Part shown: piece after piece, positions 17,812-25,514 of the stretch
Layout: each line of letters starts with the position of its first letter
Numbering within the stretch: position 1 is the first letter of the stretch
Origin: Bradyrhizobium semiaridum
GTDB lineage: Bacteria; Pseudomonadota; Alphaproteobacteria; Rhizobiales; Xanthobacteraceae
Direction: 5' to 3'
Assembly (NCBI RefSeq): GCF_020329505.1
Contig: NZ_JAGKJJ010000017.1
Location: forward strand, 62,001 to 126,000
DNA length: 64,000 nucleotides
Program-made: the position numbers and the translations under genes
The notes under the pieces: model-generated
Database searches by the model: none
The model's input: only the letters and a program-made list of their open reading frames with translations
What the model was told of the DNA's origin: nothing

Positions 17812-18125
17812 GTAGGCCGGATTCTTGCACTGCCGTTGTGCAGCTTGGAGACGCCGGCGGCCTGGCGCTCGCAATCATTGCCGTAGGTCTTGCCGTCACA
17901 GCCGCACACCGGCTTGAAGATCCTGGTGCAGACCGTCGGCTTGTGCGCGCAGATGCCCATCAGGTCGGCGCGGCCGCATGTGCCCGGCTTGAACTGGCAG
18001 AACTCGTCGGACCCGCACTGCAGCGGAACGATGCCGCCGCACTGCTGGCCGGCGGCATTGGCGGCGGAGGGGATCGCGATCAGCAACGCCAGCGCCGCGA
18101 CCGACGCGAAAAGCCCGGTCTTCAT
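17802..18125 (-). CDS. secreted Kazal-type inhibitor-like protein with frameshifted C terminus
   Basis: A signal peptide (MKTGLFASVAALALLIAIPSAANA) is followed by a cysteine-rich mature protein that ends in a Kazal-like domain (CTRIFKPVCGCDGKTYGNDC, then AAGVSKLHNG). The Kazal fold needs a final cysteine. In the present frame the tail reads SARIRPTKA, but restoring one base near 17838 gives QCKNPAY and a TAA at 17809-17811. That recovers the missing cysteine and ends the gene before the repeat. A one-base deletion is therefore likely. ATG 18125 has an AGAGAGG site. Confidence 0.75.
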   Translation of the reverse strand: MKTGLFASVAALALLIAIPSAANAAGQQCGGIVPLQCGSDEFCQFKPGTCGRADLMGICAHKPTVCTRIFKPVCGCDGKTYGNDCERQAAGVSKLHNGSARIRPTKA

Positions 18126-18370
18126 GATGGCCTCTCTTGATCGGTGCATTGGAAGTCTGTCATAGCACGACCTTAGATTGTATAGATGTGATAAATCGCA
18201 CATGGATTGCTGCGCGAGGCGACCGGGAGCCATGAGCGTTCCGTGGGCGTTTCAGGAGCCTTGTTCCTTCCCTTTGTCGGCAAAAGGCTTAGAACGGCTC
18301 TATATTGCCGCCGGCCCTACTGTGGCCGATACGGCCTATCGAATCGAACGAAGTAGCCAAAGAGAAGCCC

Positions 18371-20026
18371 ATGAACGCCCCCACCGCCTTCCCCGACCAG
18401 CAGAAGCCCGTTCCGCCCTACAAGCACACGCCGCTGTTCCCGCTTGGCGCGGATACCACGCCCTACAAGAAGGTCACCAGCGAGGGCGTCCGGGTCGAGA
18501 AGGTGCTGGGCAAGGACATGCTGGTGGTGTCGCGCGAGGCGCTGCGGGCGCTGTCCGAGGCCGCGTTCGGCGACATCAACCACTATCTGCGGCCGGGGCA
18601 CCTGAAGCAGCTCCGCAGCATCCTCGAGGACAAGGAAGCCAGCGACAACGACAAGTTCGTCGCCTTCGACTTCCTGAAGAATGCCAACATCGCGGCAGGC
18701 GGCGTGCTGCCGATGTGCCAGGACACCGGTACCGCGATCATCATGGGCAAGAAGGGCTGCAACGTCATCACCGACGGCGACGACGAGGCCGCGCTGTCCG
18801 AAGGTGCGCGCGACGCCTATCTGCGCCGCAATCTGCGCTATTCGCAGGTGGCGCCGCTGTCGATGTATGAGGAAAAGAACACCGCCAACAACATGCCGGC
18901 GCAGTGCGAGATCTACGCCGAGGGTGATGACGCCTACAAGTTCATGTTCATGGCCAAGGGCGGCGGCAGCGCCAACAAGAGCTTCCTGTTCCAGGCGACG
19001 CCGTCCGTCCTGACCAGGGACCGTCTGCTGGCGTTCCTGAAGGAGAAGGTGCTGACGCTCGGCACCGCGGCGTGTCCGCCGTACCACCTTGCGATCGTGA
19101 TCGGCGGCACCTCGGCCGAGCTCTGCATGAAGACCGTGAAGCTCGCGTCCGCGCGCTATCTCGACGCGCTGCCGACCCACGGTTCGCCGGACGGCAATGC
19201 GTTCCGCGATCTCGAGATGGAGCAGGAAATTTTGAAGATGACGCAGTCGCTCGGCGTCGGCGCGCAGTTCGGCGGCAAATACTTCTGCCACGACGTGCGC
19301 GTGATCCGGATGCCACGCCACGGCGCCTCGCTGCCGATCGGGCTCGGCGTCTCCTGCTCGGCCGACCGCCAGGTGCTCGGCAAGATCACCAGGGACGGCG
19401 TCTATCTCGAGGAGCTCGAGCACAATCCGGCGCAGTATCTGCCCGCGGTCGAGCAGTCGCTCGGCGGCGAGGTCGTCAAGATCGACCTCAACAAGCCGAT
19501 GAAGGAGATCCTCGCGACGCTGTCGCAGTACCCGATCAAGACCCGCGTCTCGATGACCGGCACCATGATCGTGGCGCGCGACTCCGCGCACGCAAAACTG
19601 CGCGAGCGGCTGGAGAGGGGCGAGCCGCTGCCGGATTACTTCAAGAACCATCCGGTCTACTACGCCGGTCCCGCCAAGACGCCCGATGGCTACGCCTCCG
19701 GCGCGTTCGGCCCGACCACAGCGGGACGCATGGACTCCTTCGTCGACCAGTTCCAGGCCGCCGGCGGCTCGATGGTGATGGTCGCCAAGGGCAACCGCGC
19801 AGTCGCGGTGCGCGAGGCCTGCAAGAAGCACGGCGGCTTCTATCTCGGCTCGATCGGCGGCGCCGCGGCGAACCTCGCCGAGCACTGCATCAAGAAGGTC
19901 GAGGTGGTCGAGTATCCCGAACTCGGCATGGAAGCGATCTGGCGCATCGAGGTGGTCGACTTCCCCGCCTTCATCATCATCGATGACAAGGGCAACGACT
20001 TCTTCAAGGAACTGAACCTCGGTTGA
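18371..20026 (+). CDS. fumarate hydratase, class I (Fe-S)
   Basis: A 551-residue iron-sulfur fumarase of the FumA/FumB type, interconverting fumarate and malate in the TCA cycle. The N-terminal alpha-like part contains GGVLPMCQDTGTAI (Cys116, a cluster ligand candidate) and ARYLDALPTHGSPDGNAFRD, and the C-terminal beta-like part contains GPTTAGRMDSFVDQF and KKHGGFYLGSIGGAAA. Single-chain length is normal. The ATG at 18371 follows AGAGAAG; the frame is open 22 codons upstream without a ribosome site. Its stop overlaps the DUF429 start. Confidence 0.95.
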   Translation: MNAPTAFPDQQKPVPPYKHTPLFPLGADTTPYKKVTSEGVRVEKVLGKDMLVVSREALRALSEAAFGDINHYLRPGHLKQLRSILEDKEASDNDKFVAFDFLKNANIAAGGVLPMCQDTGTAIIMGKKGCNVITDGDDEAALSEGARDAYLRRNLRYSQVAPLSMYEEKNTANNMPAQCEIYAEGDDAYKFMFMAKGGGSANKSFLFQATPSVLTRDRLLAFLKEKVLTLGTAACPPYHLAIVIGGTSAELCMKTVKLASARYLDALPTHGSPDGNAFRDLEMEQEILKMTQSLGVGAQFGGKYFCHDVRVIRMPRHGASLPIGLGVSCSADRQVLGKITRDGVYLEELEHNPAQYLPAVEQSLGGEVVKIDLNKPMKEILATLSQYPIKTRVSMTGTMIVARDSAHAKLRERLERGEPLPDYFKNHPVYYAGPAKTPDGYASGAFGPTTAGRMDSFVDQFQAAGGSMVMVAKGNRAVAVREACKKHGGFYLGSIGGAAANLAEHCIKKVEVVEYPELGMEAIWRIEVVDFPAFIIIDDKGNDFFKELNLG

Positions 20027-20697
20027 GGACGGTCGGCCTCGACGGATTTTTCAAAGGCTGGGTCGCCGTCTCGATCGACGGCGACCGGCGGACAATCTCC
20101 TTCCACACCGACATTGCGGACGCGCTGGCGCATCCGTTCGACCGCGCCGGGATCGACATCCCGATCGGCATGACCGACGACGGCGAGCGCTGCTGCGATC
20201 GTCTCGCCCGTCAACGCCTGCGCCCGCACACGTCGCGCGTCTTCACCGGCGCGCGGCGCTGGCTGTGGCAGGAGTTTTCCGATCCCGACAAGGCGAATGC
20301 GGCAGCAGGGCGCCGCGGTCAGACGAAGGTCTCGCGCCAGCTCTGGCATCTCGGCAACAAGATCATGGAAGTGGATGCGTTCCTCCGCGCCAATGCCGGG
20401 CGCGACCTCCGCGAGGTGCATCCCGAACTGGTGTTCCTGCGGCTGAACGGCGGCAAGCCGCTGGCGCCGAAAAAGTCGGAGGAGGGTGATGCCCTCCGCT
20501 GCAGCCTGCTCAAGTGCGCCGGCTTTCGCACGCTCGATCGCTGGCTCACCGAGGCGAGGATCGGCACCGGCGCCAAGCGCGACGACGTGCTGGATGCTTG
20601 CGCCGTGGCGATTGCCGCGCGCGAACCGTTCGGCTGCGTTCCCGTGGGGACGCCGCCGATGGACGCGCACGGCCTGCCGATGCAGATCTGGTTCTGA
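20023..20697 (+). CDS. DUF429 family protein
   Basis: A 224-residue protein of the DUF429 family, which is predicted to have an RNase H-like fold. Acidic residues lie in the N-terminal VGLDGFFKGWVAVSIDG, in AGIDIPIGM and in KRDDVLDACAVAIAAR, matching the conserved acidic positions of the family. The start is TTG at 20023, overlapping the fumarase stop as TTGA, so the two are translationally coupled. Function unknown; a nuclease role is inference from the fold. Confidence 0.85.
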   Translation: MRTVGLDGFFKGWVAVSIDGDRRTISFHTDIADALAHPFDRAGIDIPIGMTDDGERCCDRLARQRLRPHTSRVFTGARRWLWQEFSDPDKANAAAGRRGQTKVSRQLWHLGNKIMEVDAFLRANAGRDLREVHPELVFLRLNGGKPLAPKKSEEGDALRCSLLKCAGFRTLDRWLTEARIGTGAKRDDVLDACAVAIAAREPFGCVPVGTPPMDAHGLPMQIWF

Positions 20698-20865
20698 CAG
20701 CGCCCTCAGGCCATATCCCTTGTATTAACCACGATGCGGCTGCGACGTTTTGGCGCGTGCCAGGTTGCAGCTCGCAAAGAAAGCAACTGAATTCCGCGAA
20801 GGAGCCTTAATCTTTCTCGCCGACCCTGCGCGCCATCCTGCCGAAGGAATGAGCAGGGGGGCGGC

Positions 20866-21411
20866 ATGACACAATCGACGATGCAGCGGATCGGATCGGT
20901 GGCGCTTGTCTTCAGCGCGCTCCTTGCAGCGCTTGGCCTTGCCGGCTGCAAGGAAGAGCGGCCGCCGGGCGTCTATGACATCAGCGTCAGCGAAGCCTAT
21001 CAGCGCCTGTTCGCCGACAAGCTTGCCGACATGGTCTACGCCAAGCAATGCGGCATTCTCATTCATGTGACGCCGGTCGGCGTCCCCGACCGCCAGGTCA
21101 CCTGGAAGGTACACAGCAGCGGCCGCGAGGTGGTGCAATTCACCGCCGTGCTGACGCCGTTCAAGGAGAAGCAGACCAAGGTCGAGATCCGGATTCCTCC
21201 GGCCGGCAACGGCGAGATGTATGACGGCTCGCAATTCTACAAGCGGCCCGCTTTCAACCAGCCGCTGCGTCCGGCGGTGCAGGAGCAGGTCGCCGCAATT
21301 CTCGAAGGCCGCAAGTTCGACGTCCAGCGCGTCGGTCCGGGCAAGGACACGGTCTGCAACGTGCAGCGTGGCGGCCTCGGGTCGGGCCTCGTATTCCGCG
21401 TCGACGATTGA
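20866..21411 (+). CDS. lipoprotein of unknown function, paralogue of the next gene
   Basis: The signal sequence ends in the lipobox LAGC at about residues 24-27, so this is a predicted lipoprotein. The mature domain (QVTWKVHSSGREVVQFTAVLTP) aligns with the neighbouring gene (EVVWIVRRKNEELFRYTAQLTP). The start has a strong site (AGGGGGGCGGC ATG). Two cysteines in the mature part (AKQCGIL and TVCNVQ) may pair. Function unknown. It is 19 bp upstream of its paralogue. Confidence 0.75.
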   Translation: MTQSTMQRIGSVALVFSALLAALGLAGCKEERPPGVYDISVSEAYQRLFADKLADMVYAKQCGILIHVTPVGVPDRQVTWKVHSSGREVVQFTAVLTPFKEKQTKVEIRIPPAGNGEMYDGSQFYKRPAFNQPLRPAVQEQVAAILEGRKFDVQRVGPGKDTVCNVQRGGLGSGLVFRVDD

Positions 21412-21430
21412 TCGACATGCAGGGAGATTG

Positions 21431-22009
21431 ATGATGAAGGCGTTGTTTGGTGGATTTCTCGTCGCCTGCGTGGCGGCCTATCTGTACTACATCTATCCCG
21501 GCGAGGGTAACGCGGTCTATCGCGTGCCGATCGGCCAGGCGCGGCAGGACCTCGCGAAGGCCCAGCTCCCGCCGCAGGTGTTCGGCAGCCAGCCGCTGGA
21601 TACGACGGTCCGCGCGAGCGACACCGAGGTCGTGTGGATCGTGCGCAGGAAGAACGAGGAGCTATTCCGCTACACCGCCCAGCTCACGCCGGAAGACAAG
21701 GGCGCCGCGACCCGCGTCCAGCTGAAGCTGGAGGGCGCCAGGGGGAAGACCGAAGACTACGCCAGGAACCTGGCTGACAACCCCGGGATCCGCGACCTGT
21801 ACCTGGTGGCGATGCAGGAACGCATCTCTTCCACGCTCGAGCGGCGGCCGTTCGAAATGTCGCGCATCCATCCGGCGATGGCCGCAGCCGCGGTGGCGAA
21901 CATGGGCAACATCCAGAAGTCGGCCGACGCCGCCGCGGCAGCGTCCATGGAGCTCGAGCGCAGCAACATGCAGAAGGCCTATCGCAACGAGTCCAACGGC
22001 CGTCGCTGA
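21431..22009 (+). CDS. membrane-anchored protein of unknown function, paralogue of the upstream lipoprotein
   Basis: A 192-residue protein with one N-terminal membrane helix (MMKALFGGFLVACVAAYLYY) as anchor, followed by the same domain as the upstream lipoprotein: VYRVPIGQARQDLAKAQLP corresponds to VYDISVSEAYQRLFADKL. The C-terminal third is Ala/Met-rich and probably helical. The ATG at 21431 has AGGGAGATTG upstream, while the long frame starting at 21221 is a shadow of the previous gene. Probably one operon. Function unknown. Confidence 0.75.
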   Translation: MMKALFGGFLVACVAAYLYYIYPGEGNAVYRVPIGQARQDLAKAQLPPQVFGSQPLDTTVRASDTEVVWIVRRKNEELFRYTAQLTPEDKGAATRVQLKLEGARGKTEDYARNLADNPGIRDLYLVAMQERISSTLERRPFEMSRIHPAMAAAAVANMGNIQKSADAAAAASMELERSNMQKAYRNESNGRR

Positions 22010-22030
22010 GCGATCGTCCGTCGGACAAGC

Positions 22031-22071
22031 GATCAGATCATGATGCGATTGAAATTGAATCGCATCTGATC
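22031..22071. terminator. inverted repeat between convergent genes, probable shared terminator
   Basis: ATGCGATT (22043-22050) pairs with AATCGCAT (22058-22065) around a 7-nt loop, and the outer GATCAG pairs with CTGATC. It lies 21 bp past the plus-strand gene and just before the stop of the minus-strand gene. There is no strong T-run, so termination is inference. Confidence 0.45.
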
Positions 22072-22076
22072 GAGGC

Positions 22077-22373
22077 CTACGCCCGCGTGCCGGTGAACGG
22101 AAAGCTTCCCATCGGGCCGATGCCCATTTCGCCCGAAATGCTGTCGCCGGCCACCGCGCCGGTGAATTCGAGGGTCAGCGGCATCGGGTTGGTGATCGAC
22201 ACCTTCCAGGCGACGCTGTCGCCGTTCACGGTGCCGTCGAAAATGTCGGTGGAATTGCCGTCGGCGCCCTGCGTGCCCGTGAGCGTGCCACCCGAGCTTT
22301 GCAGCGACAGCGTCGCCTTGCGCTCGCCCATCGGCGTTGTCAGCACAAGATTCCAGTTTCCGTCCACTGCCAT
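22077..22373 (-). CDS. small conserved protein of unknown function
   Basis: A 98-residue protein beginning MAVDGNWNLVLTTPMGERKATLSL and rich in Gly, Thr and Ser with alternating hydrophobic residues, so a small all-beta fold is likely. There is no signal peptide or membrane helix. The ATG at 22373 has GGGGAGAA 7 nt upstream; the frame runs another 46 codons but that part is not protein-like. I recognise the type from rhizobial genomes but know no function. Confidence 0.65.
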   Translation of the reverse strand: MAVDGNWNLVLTTPMGERKATLSLQSSGGTLTGTQGADGNSTDIFDGTVNGDSVAWKVSITNPMPLTLEFTGAVAGDSISGEMGIGPMGSFPFTGTRA

Positions 22374-22538
22374 TGAGTTCTCCCCTCGAGGTAAGGCGTT
22401 TTCAAGCGAAGTGGCTACCGGTTCGCGTGAAGAAAACGCGTCAAACAAGAACTTGGCGTATCGGTTCGCAGAACCGATACGCCAAGGCGTGCGGTATAAC
22501 CTATCTTGCAATCCAAGCCTAGTTTACCGCTGCGGCGA

Positions 22539-23093
22539 TCAGGCGCGGGCGGCGGCGCGCAGCCGGTTGCCGATCAGGACGCGGAAGGCGACGTACTGGA
22601 TCGCGAAGGCGGCGATCTTGGCGCCAAGCAGCACGACCGAGACGTAGAACGCCCACAGCTTCATGTCGCCGGTCGCGGCGATCGCGATGGTGCCGCCGGC
22701 GAGCATGAACATCAGGACGGCCCAGGCGTAGCCTGCGAAGGTGGCGTAGTCCGGAATGGTCTCGGTCACGATCGGCGGCAGATAGCGCAGCATCCAGCCG
22801 CGCTTGAGCATGATCAGGCCGATCGCGATATGGCCGATCGCGGGCTTGGCCAGCACGAAGCGCGGATCATGGGTCAGCAGCGTCGCGCCGCCGAGCACGA
22901 TCACCAGCGCAAGGCTCGCCCAGGTCATGTAGCCGAGCGTCTCGCTTTTGATGCGCGCATAGATCACCTGCGCGATCGCCCCGGCGACGGCAACGCCGGT
23001 CGCGATCAGGACGTTGTCGGTGGCGAAATAGACCACCAGGAACACGATGGTGGAGAGGAAGTCACTCGCGAGCCTGGCAAATACGCTCTTCAT
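22539..23093 (-). CDS. YciB/IspZ-like inner-membrane protein
   Basis: A 184-residue protein with about five membrane helices: DFLSTIVFLVVYFATDNVLIATGVAVAGAIAQVIYA at the N terminus, DPRFVLAKPAIGHIAIGLIMLKRGWM in the middle, and a last pair after residue 125. The layout resembles YciB, formerly IspZ, an inner-membrane protein linked to septation and envelope integrity in enterics. It lies 50 bp downstream of another membrane gene on the same strand, and the pair share the double-operator promoter at 23737-23808. The ATG at 23093 is chosen; the preceding frame is a shadow. Confidence 0.65.
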   Translation of the reverse strand: MKSVFARLASDFLSTIVFLVVYFATDNVLIATGVAVAGAIAQVIYARIKSETLGYMTWASLALVIVLGGATLLTHDPRFVLAKPAIGHIAIGLIMLKRGWMLRYLPPIVTETIPDYATFAGYAWAVLMFMLAGGTIAIAATGDMKLWAFYVSVVLLGAKIAAFAIQYVAFRVLIGNRLRAAARA

Positions 23094-23143
23094 CGTCGTG
23101 CTTTCCGTTTCCTCGGGGTGACGATTGTCTAACGATTGGCGTC

Positions 23144-23719
23144 TCAGTGCGAGGGCAGCGCGCGGGCCGGCGGCGCGCTGTCCTTGGCCGTGCGATAGTG
23201 CGGATACCATCGCGTGAAGTAAACCGCCGCATTGCGTGCGGCGAAGGCGACCAGCAGGCCGGCCCACAGCGGCATCGAGGGCACGTAGAGCACCGCGATG
23301 TTGCTGATCATCATCAGCAGCACGGCGCCGGCCCAGGCCCAGGTGATCAGGTAGTTGGCCTTGGCGAAACCGGGCAGCTTCGCGGTTTCGGCGTCGACCT
23401 CCTCGATCGCATATTGCCGCGTAAAGGGATGGCCGGCCAGGATCGACCCGAGCGACACCGCCAGGATGCCGGCATCGACCGCGATTTTCACCGCGGTGGC
23501 GCTCAGCGTCGCGTCGACGAAGATCAGGTAGAGGCCGATCGCAGCGAACACGATCACCGAGCCGACGCCGAGGATCTTGATGCTGCGGCCGCGCGCGATA
23601 TCGAGCGCGATCACGCCGAAGCAGATCAGCGCAGCAGCGAGCAGGCTTACGGTGGCTGATGTCACCAGCATCAACATGGCGAAGGCACCGTAGGGAGCGA
23701 GGATCAGGAAGATCGTCAT
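23144..23719 (-). CDS. polytopic membrane protein of unknown function
   Basis: A 191-residue protein of about six hydrophobic helices (MTIFLILAPYGAFAMLMLVTSATV and onward), with a charged linker in the middle (QYAIEEVDAETAKLPGFAKAN, in part). No family is recognised with confidence. The ATG at 23719 has an AGG six nt upstream; an ATG four codons earlier, at 23731, is possible. It is the first gene behind a promoter flanked by two copies of the TetR-type operator and is probably cotranscribed with the YciB-like gene. Confidence 0.65.
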   Translation of the reverse strand: MTIFLILAPYGAFAMLMLVTSATVSLLAAALICFGVIALDIARGRSIKILGVGSVIVFAAIGLYLIFVDATLSATAVKIAVDAGILAVSLGSILAGHPFTRQYAIEEVDAETAKLPGFAKANYLITWAWAGAVLLMMISNIAVLYVPSMPLWAGLLVAFAARNAAVYFTRWYPHYRTAKDSAPPARALPSH

Positions 23720-23736
23720 CGGAAGCCTCATGGGTG

Positions 23737-23755
23737 ATCTTTACACCGTAAAGAT
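23737..23755. promoter_or_regulatory. TetR-type operator, site 1 (proximal, membrane-gene promoter)
   Basis: ATCTTTAC-ACC-GTAAAGAT is a perfect palindrome with 8-bp arms. It abuts the -10 element (TAGGCT on the minus strand, 23756-23761) and covers the expected start site of the membrane-protein genes. The same palindrome occurs at 25408-25426 before the oxygenase gene. Confidence 0.85.
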
Positions 23756-23784
23756 AGCCTAGGGGCAAACGGTGGGGGCGTCAA
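23756..23784 (-). promoter_or_regulatory. promoter of the membrane-protein genes
   Basis: On the minus strand, TTGACG (23779-23784) and TAGGCT (23756-23761) are separated by exactly 17 nt. Operators lie immediately upstream of the -35 (23790-23808) and immediately downstream of the -10 (23737-23755). The layout is matched at 25428-25456. Confidence 0.7.
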
Positions 23785-23789
23785 GCGAA

Positions 23790-23808
23790 ATCTTTACAGT
23801 GTAAAAAT
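23790..23808. promoter_or_regulatory. TetR-type operator, site 2 (distal)
   Basis: ATCTTTAC-AGT-GTAAAAAT, a palindrome with one mismatched arm base, whose core TTTACAGTGTAAA is perfect. It lies 53 bp from site 1 and upstream of the -35. An identical 19-mer is at 25462-25480, and the adjacent CGTCAAGC is shared as well. Confidence 0.85.
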
Positions 23809-23862
23809 CGTAAGGCGAAGAGAAAGATGCAAGTAATTACATTTGCTTGGTTTGGGGGGAGG

Positions 23863-23950
23863 GTCATGGCCGGGCTTGTCCCGGCCATCCACGTCTTTCC
23901 TGCAACGGGCTGCAAAGACGTGGATGCCCGGCACGAGGCCGGGCATGACG
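23863..23950. repeat. dispersed inverted repeat (GGCCGGGCTTGTCCCGGCC type)
   Basis: CATGGCCGGGC at the left pairs with GCCGGGCATGAC at the right, and an inner pair CCACGTCTTT / AAAGACGTGG forms a second stem. It lies in the gap between the oxygenase stop and the membrane-gene promoter, where it may end oxygenase transcription. Confidence 0.8.
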
Positions 23951-23989
23951 ATGAGAAGCATCCGCGCCCTGACGCCAGAATTGGCGCCG

Positions 23990-25390
23990 CTACTCCGCGC
24001 CGACCCAATTGCCGTGGAAGCCGTCCGGCACACGGTGGCCGAGATGCACCAGCGCGGTCGGGCCCGACTCGACATTCTGCGCGTTGAAGACGGCGAGGTC
24101 GCTGCGGTTCTCGCGGGCGCGCCAGACCACGGCGAGCAGCCAGCCGTCGCCCTCGGCGGCATCAGCGCTGCGTTCGACGAAGACCGGCTCCGAGATGGTG
24201 TCGCTGGCGGGCAGCAGATAATGGCCGAGCCGCTTGCCCTTGCCGTCGACATGGACGATGCCCGCCAGCGCGAACATCGGCAGATCCGGATTGGCGCAGG
24301 CGTACCAGCCGTGGTTGCTCGAAAGCCCCGCCCGGCGGTCGTCGACGCGCGGGAATTCGCCGGTGAGATCGTCGAGATAGGTTTGCGTGAAGCGGTCGGT
24401 ATTGCCCGAGAGGTCGAAGGTCCAGCGGCAATAGCGCGCGCGGCTCTTCTTCGGATCGGTCGGCGAGCCGTCGGGATGGTTGAACAGCGGCGCTTCCTCG
24501 AACTGCATCACGTCGGCGATGATGCGGTGGCCGTCTTCCCAGGCGTTCATGACGTGGAAGACGTAGCAGCTCTCGGCGCGGAACCAGACGATGTCTTTTG
24601 CAGCGCCGCTGCGCTTCATCACGCCGACATAGGCGCCTTTCTCCGGCTCCCAGGCGTACGGCGCCTGGCCGCGCATCGCGCGCTGCATGCTGCCGGTGAT
24701 CGGCAGCACCGGAAACAGCACATGATTCTCGGTGACGATGAAGTCGTGCACCATGCTCGCATAGGGCGCCTCGAAGCGCTCGAACCGCGTCACCAAGCCG
24801 GACGAATTGACCGCGCCGAACGACAGCGCAGGGGTCAGCGGGCCGGCGGCGTTATAGCCGAAGAACACCAGTTCGCCGGTGACGGGATCGATCTTGGGAT
24901 GCGCGGTGAACGGGCCTGATATCGCGCCCTGGTAGTCGCAATAGCCAAGGCGGTTGAGCGTGCCCGGTTCGATCTCGGTCGGCAGATGGCCTTCCTCGAG
25001 CGCGAGCAGGCGGCCGGCATGGAAGATGATGTTGGTGTTGGCGACGCCGCCATCGGTGATGATCGTATCAGGCGCGTCGGGCAGCTTGCGACCGAAGCCG
25101 CCGAACAGCGCGCGGCCGGCGTCGTGCTCGGCCTGCCATTTCGGGGTGCGGACCCAGCGGTTGCGATAGCTGGCGCGGCCGTTCTCGAGATGGAAGGCGT
25201 GCAGCATACCGTCGCCGACGAACCAGTGCGCGCCGGGCGCCTCGAACTGCGGGTTGGGCCCATTGCGATAGAGCGTGCCGTTCAGCTCGCGCGGCAATTC
25301 GCCGGAAATCTTCAGGAAGGGCGCATCGGCTTCAAACGGAATCGGCGCCAGGTTGGGTCGCACCGTGTCGAGCGTCGCCTTGTCGAGCAT
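23990..25390 (-). CDS. carotenoid/stilbene cleavage oxygenase (RPE65/CCD family)
   Basis: A 466-residue seven-bladed-propeller, non-heme iron dioxygenase. The four iron-binding histidines are visible: TAHPK (His164), MVHDF (His215), VFHVMNAWE (His279) and DGFHGNW near the C terminus (His459). YRNGPNP near residue 41 is also family-typical. Members cleave carotenoids, apocarotenoids or lignin-derived stilbenes, and the motifs do not decide which. The start is ATG 25390. It is transcribed divergently from a tetR gene across a promoter flanked by two operators, so ligand-inducible control is likely. Confidence 0.92.
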   Translation of the reverse strand: MLDKATLDTVRPNLAPIPFEADAPFLKISGELPRELNGTLYRNGPNPQFEAPGAHWFVGDGMLHAFHLENGRASYRNRWVRTPKWQAEHDAGRALFGGFGRKLPDAPDTIITDGGVANTNIIFHAGRLLALEEGHLPTEIEPGTLNRLGYCDYQGAISGPFTAHPKIDPVTGELVFFGYNAAGPLTPALSFGAVNSSGLVTRFERFEAPYASMVHDFIVTENHVLFPVLPITGSMQRAMRGQAPYAWEPEKGAYVGVMKRSGAAKDIVWFRAESCYVFHVMNAWEDGHRIIADVMQFEEAPLFNHPDGSPTDPKKSRARYCRWTFDLSGNTDRFTQTYLDDLTGEFPRVDDRRAGLSSNHGWYACANPDLPMFALAGIVHVDGKGKRLGHYLLPASDTISEPVFVERSADAAEGDGWLLAVVWRARENRSDLAVFNAQNVESGPTALVHLGHRVPDGFHGNWVGAE

Positions 25391-25407
25391 TCGCGTCTCC
25401 TCCAGTT

Positions 25408-25426
25408 ATCTTTACATCGTAAAGAT
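25408..25426. promoter_or_regulatory. TetR-type operator, site 3 (proximal, oxygenase promoter)
   Basis: ATCTTTAC-ATC-GTAAAGAT is a perfect 8-bp-arm palindrome ending 17 bp before the oxygenase ATG and just downstream of the predicted -10 on the minus strand. It matches site 1 at all positions except the three-base centre. Confidence 0.88.
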
Positions 25427-25427
25427 A

Positions 25428-25456
25428 TCAGTAGAGGCGACATGCCCGATCGTCAA
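25428..25456 (-). promoter_or_regulatory. promoter of the oxygenase gene
   Basis: On the minus strand, TTGACG (25451-25456) and TACTGA (25428-25433) are 17 nt apart, with operator copies directly on both sides. The same -35, spacing and operator positions occur at 23756-23784. Confidence 0.7.
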
Positions 25457-25461
25457 GCAAA

Positions 25462-25480
25462 ATCTTTACAGTGTAAAAAT
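25462..25480. promoter_or_regulatory. TetR-type operator, site 4 (distal; overlaps tetR promoter)
   Basis: ATCTTTAC-AGT-GTAAAAAT, identical to site 2. On the plus strand, its TTTACA (25465-25470) also serves as a plausible -35 for tetR, with TATAAG (25488-25493) 17 nt downstream. A repressor bound here would block both its own gene and the upstream side of the oxygenase promoter. Confidence 0.85.
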
Positions 25481-25514
25481 TGCGTCATATAAGGTGACCC
25501 GTACCAGGTGACCG

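Noticed and set aside
18274..18306. TTGTCG and TATATT before the fumarase gene as a promoter.
   Set aside because: The spacing is 21 nt, too long for a standard sigma-70 promoter; no better pair was seen.
22539..23768. Reading the minus-strand frame 22539-23768 as one 409-residue protein.
   Set aside because: Only the last 184 codons (from ATG 23093) are protein-like; the first part is an Arg-rich shadow of the membrane gene at 23144-23719.
24009..24919. Plus-strand frames opposite the carotenoid oxygenase.
   Set aside because: They are antisense to a gene with all four iron-binding histidines and have no features of their own.
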